Part shown: piece after piece, positions 46,601 through 54,927 of the stretch
Numbering within the stretch: the stretch's first letter is position 1
How the letters are laid out: every line of letters begins with the position of its first letter
Origin: a bacterium A37T11
GTDB taxonomy: Bacteria > Bacteroidota > Bacteroidia > Sphingobacteriales > Sphingobacteriaceae
NCBI GenBank assembly: GCA_900109895.1
Contig: FOBR01000003.1
Location: 186,001 to 250,000, forward strand
DNA: 64,000 nt
Direction: 5' to 3'
Made by a program: the position numbers and the translations under genes
The notes under the pieces: generated by a model
Told to the model about the DNA's origin: nothing
Databases searched by the model: none
The model's input: the letters and a program-made list of their open reading frames with translations, nothing else

Positions 46601-46680
46601 GGCAGACAACCTATTCCGAAAATGGCTATCTTTAGCCAGAAATTGGGGCAATAGTGTCCTGTTGAATAAAAATTATTCAT
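43651..46680 (-). CDS. SusC-type transporter of the RATGSF subfamily, without STN
   Basis: 1009 residues. The signal peptide ends near LTARAQ. There is no STN and no carboxypeptidase-D-like domain: the plug begins almost at once with VQVSTGYQTLPKERATGSFE (about 54-73), IRGLYTLDEG, LVILDNFSYEGD and SIWGARAGNGVIVIRTKKG. The barrel matches that of 31398 in many blocks (GNVNNGISAS against GNIDRSVSAF; SYRWAGLDPANGNPRGYLNG against SYKYAGLDSAGNPQGYLNG). No sigma or FecR gene is attached, so control must differ from the mosaic copy. Substrate unknown; many relatives lie next to TlpA-like genes as here. Confidence 0.92.
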   Translation of the reverse strand: MNNFYSTGHYCPNFWLKIAIFGIGCLPFLTARAQKTDSLRKSLQDSVFQLEEVQVSTGYQTLPKERATGSFEHISNEAINLTPGISIIDRLEGTSSILFDHRGANGPKLQIRGLYTLDEGISQPLVILDNFSYEGDLQSINPADIFDVTILKDAAAASIWGARAGNGVIVIRTKKGSYNKKTHVSLASTLQTTSRPNLSKLQLLPSSDFIDLEISLFKLGAYDDEINDTYSMHPLTPVIQLLNERKNGLISAADSANQIDALRKNDVRRDFERYIYRPSFLQSHQASLDGGSENMNYRLSIGYDRNLEELVGNDLNRYTLNLSNQYKPFRLLEINTQIQYSESRSYQNSLGGFGSSVYSLGNDFSSSFQLPIYAQLADNNGNALPIDKYRKEWLDSVGGGRLLDWSFKPLDEINHRNYLNSGKSILVDLGFNIKPMSFLSIETSYQYQRHRSDEHHENDADSYMSRDMINRYTNLNSADANTMHPIPIGGILDIQQESQAIHSFRTQLHVEEELGPNHLSVLAGSEIRQLQADGSNHRTYGYTDRSNVASVDYIHIYPQIVGYGNYIPMLEGYSAATNRYLSFYGNAAFNYQNRFTLSVSGRNDAANLFGVKTRDRWKPLYSAGISWDIAHETFYRSNLLPYLKLRLTYGYQGNVNNGISASTRISYLPASDNTPINVPYAIVSSGENPTLRWETVRQVNAALDFGFPHHRLSGSIDLYFKRSSDVLSYENADPTGGFSLLYRNSAQITGRGLEIQLTSLNIQQGNISWRTNLLLNYNHYEVSKYLYDDNRSTFVSDGDVITPMSGYNPYAILSYRWAGLDPANGNPRGYLNGKVSGNLDSITNYTSLMDLVNQGPALPVVFGNLLNTFTYSNFDLSINIMYKLGYYFRAKTLNYNNLFNTGLAHASLKDRWMKPGDEQLTNVPSLIYPNPGMERDNFYHFADINALKGDHIRLQNVKLGYRYKKVHFYAYADNLHLLLWKANKQGIDPDYPDGMIAPTSYAFGMNVSF

Positions 46681-47267
46681 TTATTGGTGTATTAATATTA
46701 AAAATCAGTTAATTAAAAAAAGCTTTGGGCGCTAAGCTACTCTGGTGCACAAATAATACGGATGATCGGATTCTGCAGGATGCAGATCCGGTAGCCCACG
46801 CGCGAGGGGTGGGAGAAGGATTGGTTTTTGGATCGTGTAAACAATTGTTCCATACGCGTCTAAAATTTGTTAGTGTATAGAACAGGTTTCCCGGACCGGG
46901 AAAATGGGAAGGAGGCTTAGTCTTTGGTATTTGCATAACCAAAGGGCGGACCGCCGTTATGTACCATGGTACCACCAAGAACCAATGCTTCGATAAATCA
47001 AAGCTGACAACATAACAAGACACGGAACCGCCCTTGTGGAAATGCACCGGCCAAGATACAAAATATCCAGCCAAGGGACGAATTCACGGTCTCCTCGTTG
47101 TCGAAATTGGTGGTTTCTGGTCCGAGAGACCTGTTTTTTGCCCCGGCATGCCGGGACGAATATGCGTGGTAAACAAGTGGCTTTAAACTTTGATGGTTGG
47201 CCATTTGTAAACCGATGATACAAAGGTATAAATTAAAAATATTAATGGCAAGAAAAAGTTTAATATT
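46681..47267 (-). promoter_or_regulatory. Long palindrome-rich leader of the minus-strand SusC
   Basis: 587 nt without an assured gene. Palindromes: TTTCCCGG-A-CCGGGAAA (near 46887), CTTTGGT-ATTTGCATA-ACCAAAG (46921-46943), GGCGG-A-CCGCC (near 46947) and the perfect 14-mer CCCGGCATGCCGGG (near 47142). A minus-strand ORF of 68 codons (47204-46998; starts MANHQSLKPLVYHAY) is open across part of it but is unrecognised. The density of dyads suggests a structured mRNA leader or protein-binding sites. Confidence 0.4.
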
Positions 47268-47807
47268 TTGAATAAAAAAGATAGCAGTATTAAAGTTCAA
47301 TTTGGAGAAAGATTGAAGCTTTATAGGGAAAGTATTGAGTTAACCCAGAATGAGTATGCAAAAATGATAAGTTCTGAGCAATCTACTATTACAGATATTG
47401 AATTGGGGAAGCATAACACAGGAATAGAAATGATCGAAAGAATTGCCAAATCTTTTGGTGTAACTTACTACGAATTTGGTAATCCCAATTTCCGAATTCC
47501 TCCTTTAAAGAAAATGCCAAAGGCGTTGCAGGATTACCTTATTCAAGTAAAACAAGACCGAAAAATCCGGAAAAAACAACCGCGTATTAAACTAGCACCA
47601 TACTTGGACAATTTGCTTGGCACAAAATTTTTGAAGACACCTCATACAGCTGCCGAAATCGCTATCGCTATTAAAAAAGCTGAAGGCGTAATCGCTGAGC
47701 CGGGAAAAATAACTGCACTACTCACCAAGCATCCACGTAATAAGATCGTCCGGACTATACCAGGTGAAGAATGGGGCGGTGGGATGAATAAGTATGTCTT
47801 GGTTTAG
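47268..47807 (+). CDS. XRE-family HTH regulator
   Basis: 179 residues with a TTG start at 47268; the ATG at 47245 is out of frame and stops after 8 codons. The HTH spans about 11-66: FGERLKLYRESIELTQNEYA, KMISSEQSTITDIELGKHNT, IERIAKSFGVTYYEF. The C-terminal ~100 residues are basic and unassigned. It is divergent from the minus-strand SusC, with the long palindromic leader between, so it could bind there. Confidence 0.75.
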   Translation: MNKKDSSIKVQFGERLKLYRESIELTQNEYAKMISSEQSTITDIELGKHNTGIEMIERIAKSFGVTYYEFGNPNFRIPPLKKMPKALQDYLIQVKQDRKIRKKQPRIKLAPYLDNLLGTKFLKTPHTAAEIAIAIKKAEGVIAEPGKITALLTKHPRNKIVRTIPGEEWGGGMNKYVLV

Positions 47808-47897
47808 TTTTTAAGATTAAGTCGTGCTCATACCAAAAACAAAAACCACCCGATGAATCAACGGATGGTTATGTATTATGTATAAGGTATACCGGCC

Positions 47898-48420
47898 TTA
47901 ATTTTTTGCTTTCTTTGCTAAAGAAGCTCTGATTTTACGAACGAATTCAACGGAGACAGTGGCTACATCTGCAGCTTGATCGTCTGATAGACCAAGTTTC
48001 TGAATAAGATTTGTAACAAACTCTTTTTTTTCTTCATTTCGGGTTTTTGCTTCTGTTTTTTCCCGTTCCAACATTCTTACGGTTTCTATTACGCCCATAA
48101 CTTTTTTCCTTCCTAATAGCTGATCCATTGTTGAGTCAAATTTACTGTTTAATTCTGAATTATCAATATACATCAATGTTTTTATTATGTAAAGTAGTGT
48201 GTCTATTCGTTCCGGGTCGATTTTTCGGCTTTCTATTAGCGCTTCACTGGCTTTTTTGTTAATCCAGGCGCTTTGCAAGGTGGCCATAATAGTGGCAAAT
48301 GGGTTATCCATGGCCAGCAGCTGCTCAATACTATGGTCAAATACATGATATGTTTTATACCGATAGGAAATGCTGGTTATAAGTAAATCTTTTTGGTATA
48401 TGGAAGCACGGCTTTGGTCT
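47898..48420 (-). pseudogene. C-terminal remnant of an Rpn-type (PD-(D/E)XK) nuclease/transposase protein
   Basis: An ATG at 48311 opens 137 codons, but the same frame continues upstream without a start through YRYKTYHVFDHSIEQLLAMD, NPFATIMATL, the block that follows the nuclease core in Rpn family proteins (Y..y.....ell..dNPFa). The C-terminal part DQAADVATVSVEFVRKIRAS also fits their tail. The nuclease half is gone; the break lies at the palindrome 48423-48496. A 5'-truncated gene is more likely than a real 137-residue protein. Confidence 0.55.
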
Positions 48421-48422
48421 TT

Positions 48423-48496
48423 TCTGTCCGGGCTGGGGAGTGGCGATTAGGGTCTGGAGCGAAGTGAAGACCCGGGCCACGACCAGCCCGGACAGA
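48423..48496. repeat. Nested three-part hairpin with 14-bp outer stem
   Basis: TCTGTCCGGGCTGG (48423) and CCAGCCCGGACAGA (48483) pair perfectly. Inside them GTGGC pairs with GCCAC and GGGTCT with AGACCC, around GGAGCGAAGTGA. There is no T tract. The design, nested stems of high G+C, fits a REP/MITE-like element. It lies between the Rpn remnant and the SDR gene. Confidence 0.7.
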
Positions 48497-48508
48497 ATAA
48501 AGAGCCTT

Positions 48509-49363
48509 TTATGCCGGAGTACCAGGTTTCATTTTATAGGCTTCCTTTACGAGTTCATCAGGCTTTCCGACCACTGGTTCGTTCTGTTGCAATGTCCACA
48601 ACGCATCCATTTGTTTCTTGGATTCCTGCTCTGACTGTAAGGGTACTACATTTCGGTAAAAAGTATTGGCACCAATGGCTACTTCAACAATCCTTTCCAC
48701 CACTACAGCAGGATCAAATTGTGCATGAGGAAACGCTATTTTGTTATAATCAAATACATTTTGATCAGTAGGTTTCTCCCAATCTTTCCACGTCTCAAAC
48801 ATGCGATCATTAAAACCAGTGAGGAAAGGCCCTGGATTTACTACTGCGACCTGAATGCCAAATTCTTTCACTTCTTTATTTAAAGCCATTGCAAAGGCTT
48901 CAATAGCATGTTTAGAAGCCGAATAGGCTCCGGTAAAGGGATCGGTCGTCAAGCCTGCAACGGAGGATATAAATACCACTTTCCCTTTTTTATTTTTAAT
49001 CATTTTCTTGACAAAGCCTTGTGTAAGGCCTATAGGGCCTATGACGTTTACCTCAAACTGCTTTCGGATATGGTCAGCAGGGATATCCACAACAGCCCCA
49101 CCTTCAGAAATTCCGGCATTGTTGATCAGTACATCAATATCCCAATCCCACGCTTTTACATGGTCAGCAGGCTTAGATACATCCAATTTTTCAATACGTA
49201 ATTTGAGGCCTTTGCTCTCCGCCAGTTTTCCAAGCGAACTAACCTGTGACGGAATTTCCACCGCAGCAATGACGTCATGACCTTCCTTCACCAATGCTAA
49301 CGCAACATCACATCCAAACCCGGTGCCTGCACCAGTGATCAGAATTTTCAACCGTTTACTCAT
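48509..49363 (-). CDS. Short-chain dehydrogenase/reductase
   Basis: 284 residues. The cofactor motif TGAGTGFG is at about 10-17, NNAG at about 82, catalytic SSVAGLT for Ser, and YSASK (Tyr and Lys, about 155-159). It belongs to the classical SDR family, acting on an NAD(P)H-dependent carbonyl/alcohol pair in the cytoplasm. The substrate cannot be read from the sequence. It is divergent from the fucosidase, with 66 nt between. Confidence 0.9.
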   Translation of the reverse strand: MSKRLKILITGAGTGFGCDVALALVKEGHDVIAAVEIPSQVSSLGKLAESKGLKLRIEKLDVSKPADHVKAWDWDIDVLINNAGISEGGAVVDIPADHIRKQFEVNVIGPIGLTQGFVKKMIKNKKGKVVFISSVAGLTTDPFTGAYSASKHAIEAFAMALNKEVKEFGIQVAVVNPGPFLTGFNDRMFETWKDWEKPTDQNVFDYNKIAFPHAQFDPAVVVERIVEVAIGANTFYRNVVPLQSEQESKKQMDALWTLQQNEPVVGKPDELVKEAYKMKPGTPA

Positions 49364-49429
49364 TCACATTTTTTGTTTATACTTGTTCAACTTTGATGAT
49401 TTAAACAGCATGAGCCAAAAAAAGTTTCT

Positions 49430-51559
49430 ATGTGCATGAAAAAAGCGGGTTATATATGGATGTTGATGCTCTGGAGTGTCGCTGCCTTTGCGCAACCAGG
49501 AACAGCGCAGCTCAAAAGATGGCAGGACGAACGTTTCAACATGTTCATACATTGGGGAGGCATTTACTCGGTATTGGGAAGTGTATGGGATGGCAAGCCC
49601 GTGACAAGGGGATTGGGAGAACAGATCCAGGCACATGCCGGGATCTATAGTGACAGCTATGCCAATGTAGCCCATCAGTTCAATCCGGTAAAGTGGAATG
49701 CAGACTCTGTAGTAATGCTGGCAAAGCATGCAGGCATGCGGGCTATCGTGTTTACATCAAAGCACCACGATGGTTTTTGTATGTGGGACACCAAGACCAC
49801 CGACTTTAATGTAGTAAAGGCTACACCTTATAAGAAGGATGTGGTGAAAGAGCTTTCAGAAGCCTGCAGGCGGCACGGCATTAAGTTTGGGCTTTATTTT
49901 TCAAATATCGATTGGCATTTGCCGGAGGGCTCACCGATCTCCAGCCATAACTCTGACTCTATTCCGCCGCGCCATCATCAATACAATTTGGCGCAGGTGC
50001 GTGAACTGCTCAGTAACTATGGCGAAATATCTGAACTTTGGTTTGACATGGGCTCTAATACCCTTGAGCAGAGCAGGGAGATGCGGGCATTGGTGCATGA
50101 GTTGCAGCCTGATTGTATGGTCGGTAGCCGCCTGGGAAATGATATGGGCGATTTTACGGTCACTTCAGATAATCATCAGCCAGATTATGAAATAGGGGTT
50201 CCCTGGCAGTCGCCAGCTTCTTTTTTTGATGAGACCTGGGGTTACCGTTCCTGGCAGAAGCGCGTGCCAGCGGATGAAAAATACAGGGAGAAGCTCACGA
50301 GCCTGATCCATGTAGCAGGCAGGGGCGGCAAATATTTACTCAACATCGGCCCAAAAGGGGATGGAGAAGTGGTGCCGTATGAGAAAGATATCTTATTGCG
50401 CATGGGAAAGTGGCTGGAGGTGAACCGGGAGGCTATTTACGGTACGGCACCAGATCCATTTCGGGAGACCTTTGCATGGGGTACGGTGACCAGCACACCC
50501 AATAAAATCTATTTAATACTACTGCAACAGCCAGAAAATAATGTGATACGGTTGCCCCGGATTCAAGGGCAGGCTATAGCGGCTGCTGTGCTGGGTGAGC
50601 CAGGAGCAAAGCCTAAAGTAGAAAAAGGGAAGGAGCAATGGACGGTTAGGTTGCCTAAAGGTTTTTCTGCGGCAGAAGAGTTTAAAGTAGTCGCACTTAC
50701 TTTTGCCAAGGGATATACCATCACACCTGCGCACCTGATCCAAGTGGCCGATCAGCCCTTAAGGCTCAATCATAAAAACTCATTTAAGGCTTTCAGTAAT
50801 TCGGGGATCGATTATAATAGTCGTTTTAACAGTACGATAAAAGAAACTTGGAATTTAGTGGCCGAAAAGCGTAAAGTGCTCAAACCGGTATTGTGGTATT
50901 CCGACCAGGAAGCAGGCCGCCAATTATCCTTGGTAGTGGCCGGAAAAGAAACAGTGATAGATTTGAAGGATGGCAAAGAGGAACCTATTGGGCAGAAGGA
51001 TGCCAATATCCAATGGGGTAGTCTGTATGTGGCAGGTCCTTTTGAAGAGGGAATAGAAGAAGTAGGTGGCTATAAAGGTTTGGTGGATGTGACCAAGCTT
51101 TGGAGAGGTAAGCCTTGGACGGAAAACCAACATAAAAGTAAGATTGTCCTTGAAGCTGACCGTAGGAATTGTTATTATTTTGAACAGCAAGTAACGGCCG
51201 ATAAAGAGACGGATGTGCTGGTGAAAGTTACCTCTGGAGATGGGATCGCCCTTGCCCTAAACGGCGACAATATCTTGCTGCATAACAATGAAAAACGTGG
51301 AGGTGAAAAGTCTGATATTGTGCTTTTGCATTTAGCCAAAGGCATCAACCAGCTCATCATCAAATCAAATAATATGTTCCAGCAGCAGGTGATATTTCAA
51401 CTGGATAAGGATATACCTCAGCGGTTGTACCAAAAGGAACTGTCTTCATGGGATGTACACAAAGGGGGGATTTATGAAATAAGCTGGTCTCTGTACCATC
51501 CAACAACGATACACGAAACGATGAATATGCCCAATATCTCTTTGCACGTACCATTATGA
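49430..51559 (+). CDS. GH29 alpha-L-fucosidase, exported
   Basis: 709 residues from ATG 49430; ATG 49436 is possible. The signal peptide ends near AAFAQ. The GH29 barrel has RFNMFIHWGGIYSVLGSVWD, TSKHHDGFCMWD, GLYFSNIDWH and SELWFDMGS with the nucleophile Asp206. A catalytic-domain end RGGKYLLNIGPKGDGEV is followed by a C-terminal beta-rich region (430-709) that looks like a carbohydrate-binding or lectin-type module. It removes alpha-L-fucose from glycans in the periplasm. It stands alone, with no SusCD next to it. Confidence 0.9.
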   Translation: MCMKKAGYIWMLMLWSVAAFAQPGTAQLKRWQDERFNMFIHWGGIYSVLGSVWDGKPVTRGLGEQIQAHAGIYSDSYANVAHQFNPVKWNADSVVMLAKHAGMRAIVFTSKHHDGFCMWDTKTTDFNVVKATPYKKDVVKELSEACRRHGIKFGLYFSNIDWHLPEGSPISSHNSDSIPPRHHQYNLAQVRELLSNYGEISELWFDMGSNTLEQSREMRALVHELQPDCMVGSRLGNDMGDFTVTSDNHQPDYEIGVPWQSPASFFDETWGYRSWQKRVPADEKYREKLTSLIHVAGRGGKYLLNIGPKGDGEVVPYEKDILLRMGKWLEVNREAIYGTAPDPFRETFAWGTVTSTPNKIYLILLQQPENNVIRLPRIQGQAIAAAVLGEPGAKPKVEKGKEQWTVRLPKGFSAAEEFKVVALTFAKGYTITPAHLIQVADQPLRLNHKNSFKAFSNSGIDYNSRFNSTIKETWNLVAEKRKVLKPVLWYSDQEAGRQLSLVVAGKETVIDLKDGKEEPIGQKDANIQWGSLYVAGPFEEGIEEVGGYKGLVDVTKLWRGKPWTENQHKSKIVLEADRRNCYYFEQQVTADKETDVLVKVTSGDGIALALNGDNILLHNNEKRGGEKSDIVLLHLAKGINQLIIKSNNMFQQQVIFQLDKDIPQRLYQKELSSWDVHKGGIYEISWSLYHPTTIHETMNMPNISLHVPL

Positions 51560-51615
51560 TAATGTAAGAATAGCATAGGCTTAAGGATTTTCTGCCTACA
51601 GGTTGGCGAGATCAC

Positions 51616-52383
51616 TCAGGCCTGTACGATTTTGAAAGTATTTTGAACAAGCTGTACCCGGCCTATAGCAATATTAGTAGAATGATAGAACAGCACTACC
51701 CAGTCTTCAGCAGCAGCCAGCTCACCATACTGTTGCCGTAGTTCCATACTTTTACGCCCATCATAATCATACTTAGCAGCAAACTTATGCTGTAACTCCT
51801 CGGGCTCAGGAAGCACATCAGCCCCGAAAAAATAATGATCCCCGTCAGCATTGACATGAAAAGCCTGGTGATAGGGCGTATGGCCTCCCGTCAGCTCGTA
51901 GGTAACCTCATCATTCAGCCGGCCGCTGCCCTCCACGAAATGCAAGTTGCCACTGCGCTGCAAAACATCCATTACGTCGGTTTTGTATGACCCGCTACCC
52001 GAATAACCATATTCCCACTCACCACGTTGCACAACATATTCAGCATCCGGGAAAGCAAGGTTGAGGCGTCCGTTTTTTTTGGTCACCATACCACCCACGT
52101 GGTCCTGGTGCAAGTGCGATAACAGCACCAAGCTTACCTGGGAAGGCTCATAACCCGATTTACGGATATTTTGATGAAGCACCAGTTCCTCGTCGGCATC
52201 AGCATAACCCAGGCCACTATCTAATAAGATGAGGTCACGAGCAGTCTGAATTAGGAAAGGATGGACGTGGATAAACATGGAACCCTTACGATCCGCTTTC
52301 TTATCAGTCTTTTCATTAAAAGGAACAAATTTTTTAGAACTGTCAACGGAATAGGAACCTTCATCTAAGGAATATGCTGTCAT
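51616..52383 (-). CDS. Metallo-beta-lactamase-fold hydrolase
   Basis: 255 residues. The metal motif HLHQDH lies in LVLLSHLHQDHVGG (about 90), further ligands are His in TGGHTPYHQ (about 172) and Asp in FFGADVLPEP. No signal peptide, so cytoplasmic. This branch of the superfamily includes lactonases and other esterases; the substrate is not clear. Convergent with the fucosidase. Confidence 0.88.
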   Translation of the reverse strand: MTAYSLDEGSYSVDSSKKFVPFNEKTDKKADRKGSMFIHVHPFLIQTARDLILLDSGLGYADADEELVLHQNIRKSGYEPSQVSLVLLSHLHQDHVGGMVTKKNGRLNLAFPDAEYVVQRGEWEYGYSGSGSYKTDVMDVLQRSGNLHFVEGSGRLNDEVTYELTGGHTPYHQAFHVNADGDHYFFGADVLPEPEELQHKFAAKYDYDGRKSMELRQQYGELAAAEDWVVLFYHSTNIAIGRVQLVQNTFKIVQA

Positions 52384-52440
52384 TGTTTTTTATGTATATT
52401 TACGGCCGTAACATACAAAATTAGCTAAACTTGCAGGGAT

Positions 52441-54162
52441 ATGCAAATGCAAAAACGATGGATACAACAGCCGGAAGCAGACGTAGGCAAGGTTACAGCG
52501 CTTAGCGAAGCGTTGGGCGTGAATGCCATAATAGCACGCTTGCTGGTAAACCGGGGTATCGAAAGTTTTGATGACGCACACCGGTTTTTCAGGCCACAAC
52601 TGGCGGCATTGCACGACCCATTTGAGATGAAAGATATGCAAGCCGCCGTTAACCGTATAGGGGAAGCTATTGCCGCAAAAGAAAAAATACTGATCTACGG
52701 CGATTACGATGTAGATGGTACAACGGCCGTAGCGGTGGTTTATGGCTTTTTGTCCAGATACTGTAATGGCATAGGATATTACATTCCCGACCGGTATAAA
52801 GAAGGTTATGGTATATCCATAAGTGGCATTGACTATGCCAGCAGCAAGGGATATAGCCTAATTATTGCGCTGGATTGCGGCATTAAGTCGGTACGGGAGG
52901 TAGCCTATGCCAAAGAGCTGGGTATAGATTTTATTATCGGCGACCACCACTTGCCAGAAAGCGAATGGCCGGCAGCCTGTGCAGTACTGGACCCCAAAAG
53001 GCCCGATTGCTCCTACCCGTTTAAAGAACTATCCGGATGTGGCATTGGCTTTAAACTCATCCAGGCGTTTGCCAAAGAGCATCGGATGGATGAATTATCC
53101 GTCATGGCCTATTTAGACTTGGTAGCAGTCAGTATTGCGGCTGACATGGTGCCCTTAACCGGTGAAAACCGGATATTGGCACATTATGGCATGAAAAAAT
53201 TGAATAGCGAACCATGTGCGGGCTTGCGGGCGCTAATGAAGCAGTGTAGTGAAAAAAGCTTTTTTACGTTGGCAGATGTGGTATTCCAGATAGCTCCACG
53301 CATTAATGCTGCCGGACGGATTAAGCATGGCGAAGAGGCGGTGCAGCTTTTGACCACAGCCAACCAGCTAAACGCGGAACAGTTTGGCGCGCCCCTGAAT
53401 GACCATAATTTGCGCCGAAAGGAGGTGGACACTCAAATTACAGCCGAGGCATTGGCCATTATTGCAGCAGATAGCAGTAGGCAAAAAAACACCACCACGG
53501 TGGTTTTTAAGCAAGATTGGCACAAAGGCGTGATCGGCATTGTGGCATCCCGGCTTACGGAAAGTTATTACCGGCCCACGGTAGTGCTGACAGCTGCAAA
53601 TGGGGCCGTGACGGGATCTGCACGATCGGTAGAAGGATTTGATCTTTACGATGCATTGCACGCCTGCGGAAGCTTGTTGGAGCAGTTCGGGGGGCACCGT
53701 TATGCAGCCGGGCTAACCATGAAACCCGAAAATGTGGAGGCTTTTAGCCAGCTATTTGAAGAAGTGGTTGCCAGCAGGATCCATCCAGATCAGCTGGTGA
53801 AAGGTTTAACGATCCATGACTGTGTTCCCCTGAAGGCGATCGATGCCCGATTTCTACGCATTTTGAAGCAATTTGAACCCTTTGGTACTGATAACCCACA
53901 ACCATTATTTATGAGCTGCGGGGTATATGCTGTAGGCCATGCTACGCTGATAAATCAAAAGCATCTTAAAATGGTGCTTAGGCAGGAGGGATCGCCTCCT
54001 TTTGAGGCGATCGGTTTTCAAATGAGCGAATACGACGCATTGGTGAACAGCGGTGCGGCCATTGATATTTGTTATACAGTGGAAGAAAATAATTGGCGGA
54101 ATAAAACAAACATTCAATTAAATTTGAAAGGGATTCGGCTAGCCGGATCCATAAAAAATTAG
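52441..54162 (+). CDS. recJ: Single-stranded-DNA-specific exonuclease RecJ
   Basis: 573 residues, near the usual length. The DHH phosphoesterase motifs are all present: [11 protein letters not shown] (about 80), [15 protein letters not shown] (about 167-174), and the DHHA1 motif GGHRYAAGL near residue 420. It degrades ssDNA 5' to 3' in recombination and mismatch repair. It is followed after 1 nt by lptB, a pairing of core genes. Confidence 0.95.
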   Translation: MQMQKRWIQQPEADVGKVTALSEALGVNAIIARLLVNRGIESFDDAHRFFRPQLAALHDPFEMKDMQAAVNRIGEAIAAKEKILIYGDYDVDGTTAVAVVYGFLSRYCNGIGYYIPDRYKEGYGISISGIDYASSKGYSLIIALDCGIKSVREVAYAKELGIDFIIGDHHLPESEWPAACAVLDPKRPDCSYPFKELSGCGIGFKLIQAFAKEHRMDELSVMAYLDLVAVSIAADMVPLTGENRILAHYGMKKLNSEPCAGLRALMKQCSEKSFFTLADVVFQIAPRINAAGRIKHGEEAVQLLTTANQLNAEQFGAPLNDHNLRRKEVDTQITAEALAIIAADSSRQKNTTTVVFKQDWHKGVIGIVASRLTESYYRPTVVLTAANGAVTGSARSVEGFDLYDALHACGSLLEQFGGHRYAAGLTMKPENVEAFSQLFEEVVASRIHPDQLVKGLTIHDCVPLKAIDARFLRILKQFEPFGTDNPQPLFMSCGVYAVGHATLINQKHLKMVLRQEGSPPFEAIGFQMSEYDALVNSGAAIDICYTVEENNWRNKTNIQLNLKGIRLAGSIKN

Positions 54163-54163
54163 T

Positions 54164-54898
54164 ATGATTTTAAGAGCGGAACACCTTATTAAGAAATATA
54201 AACAACGTACAGTGGTAAACGATGTTTCCTTTGAGGTTTCACAGGGTGAAATTGTGGGGTTGCTTGGACCTAACGGTGCTGGTAAAACTACTTCTTTTTA
54301 TATGATTGTGGGCCTGATTAAGCCCAATGAAGGCCATGTATACCTGGATGAGGTAGAGATAACCACTGACCCGATGTACCGCAGGGCGCAAAAGGGGATA
54401 GGATATTTGGCCCAGGAAGCTTCCGTATTCCGTAAGCTTTCGGTAGAAGACAACATTATGGCCGTATTGGAGATCCATTATAAAAATAGGGAAGAGCGCA
54501 AAGAGAAACTGGAAGAACTGATCAATGAATTTAGCTTGGGCCGTGTGCAAAAAAATAGGGGCGACCTCCTTTCCGGAGGAGAACGCCGACGTACTGAAAT
54601 TGCCCGGGCACTGGCAGCAAAACCCCATTTTATTCTATTGGATGAACCCTTTGCCGGTGTGGACCCCATTGCCGTGGAAGAAATTCAAAGCATTGTATCT
54701 AAATTAAAGAAACGGAATATTGGGGTGCTGATCACCGATCACAATGTGCAGGAAACCCTTTCAATTACAGACCGGGCCTACCTACTGACGGAAGGAAAGA
54801 TTTTTCTGACGGGTACGCCCGAGGAAATAGCCGTTAATGAGCGGGCACGTAAATTTTACCTGGGACAAAATTTTGAGCTTAGACGAAAGAAGCTTTAA
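54164..54898 (+). CDS. lptB: LPS export ABC transporter ATP-binding protein LptB
   Basis: 244 residues. Walker [10 protein letters not shown] (about 36), the LptB-type [20 protein letters not shown], signature [16 protein letters not shown], Walker [17 protein letters not shown], and [11 protein letters not shown]. These features separate LptB from other ABC ATPases. It powers lipopolysaccharide extraction from the inner membrane with LptFG. Confidence 0.94.
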   Translation: MILRAEHLIKKYKQRTVVNDVSFEVSQGEIVGLLGPNGAGKTTSFYMIVGLIKPNEGHVYLDEVEITTDPMYRRAQKGIGYLAQEASVFRKLSVEDNIMAVLEIHYKNREERKEKLEELINEFSLGRVQKNRGDLLSGGERRRTEIARALAAKPHFILLDEPFAGVDPIAVEEIQSIVSKLKKRNIGVLITDHNVQETLSITDRAYLLTEGKIFLTGTPEEIAVNERARKFYLGQNFELRRKKL

Positions 54899-54927
54899 TA
54901 AACTTACTAACCAATTATTAGAAATAC

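Noticed and set aside
46709-47074. 121-codon minus-strand frame before SusC
   Set aside because: Overlaps other frames in the leader, contains palindromes, and shows no domain or signal peptide.
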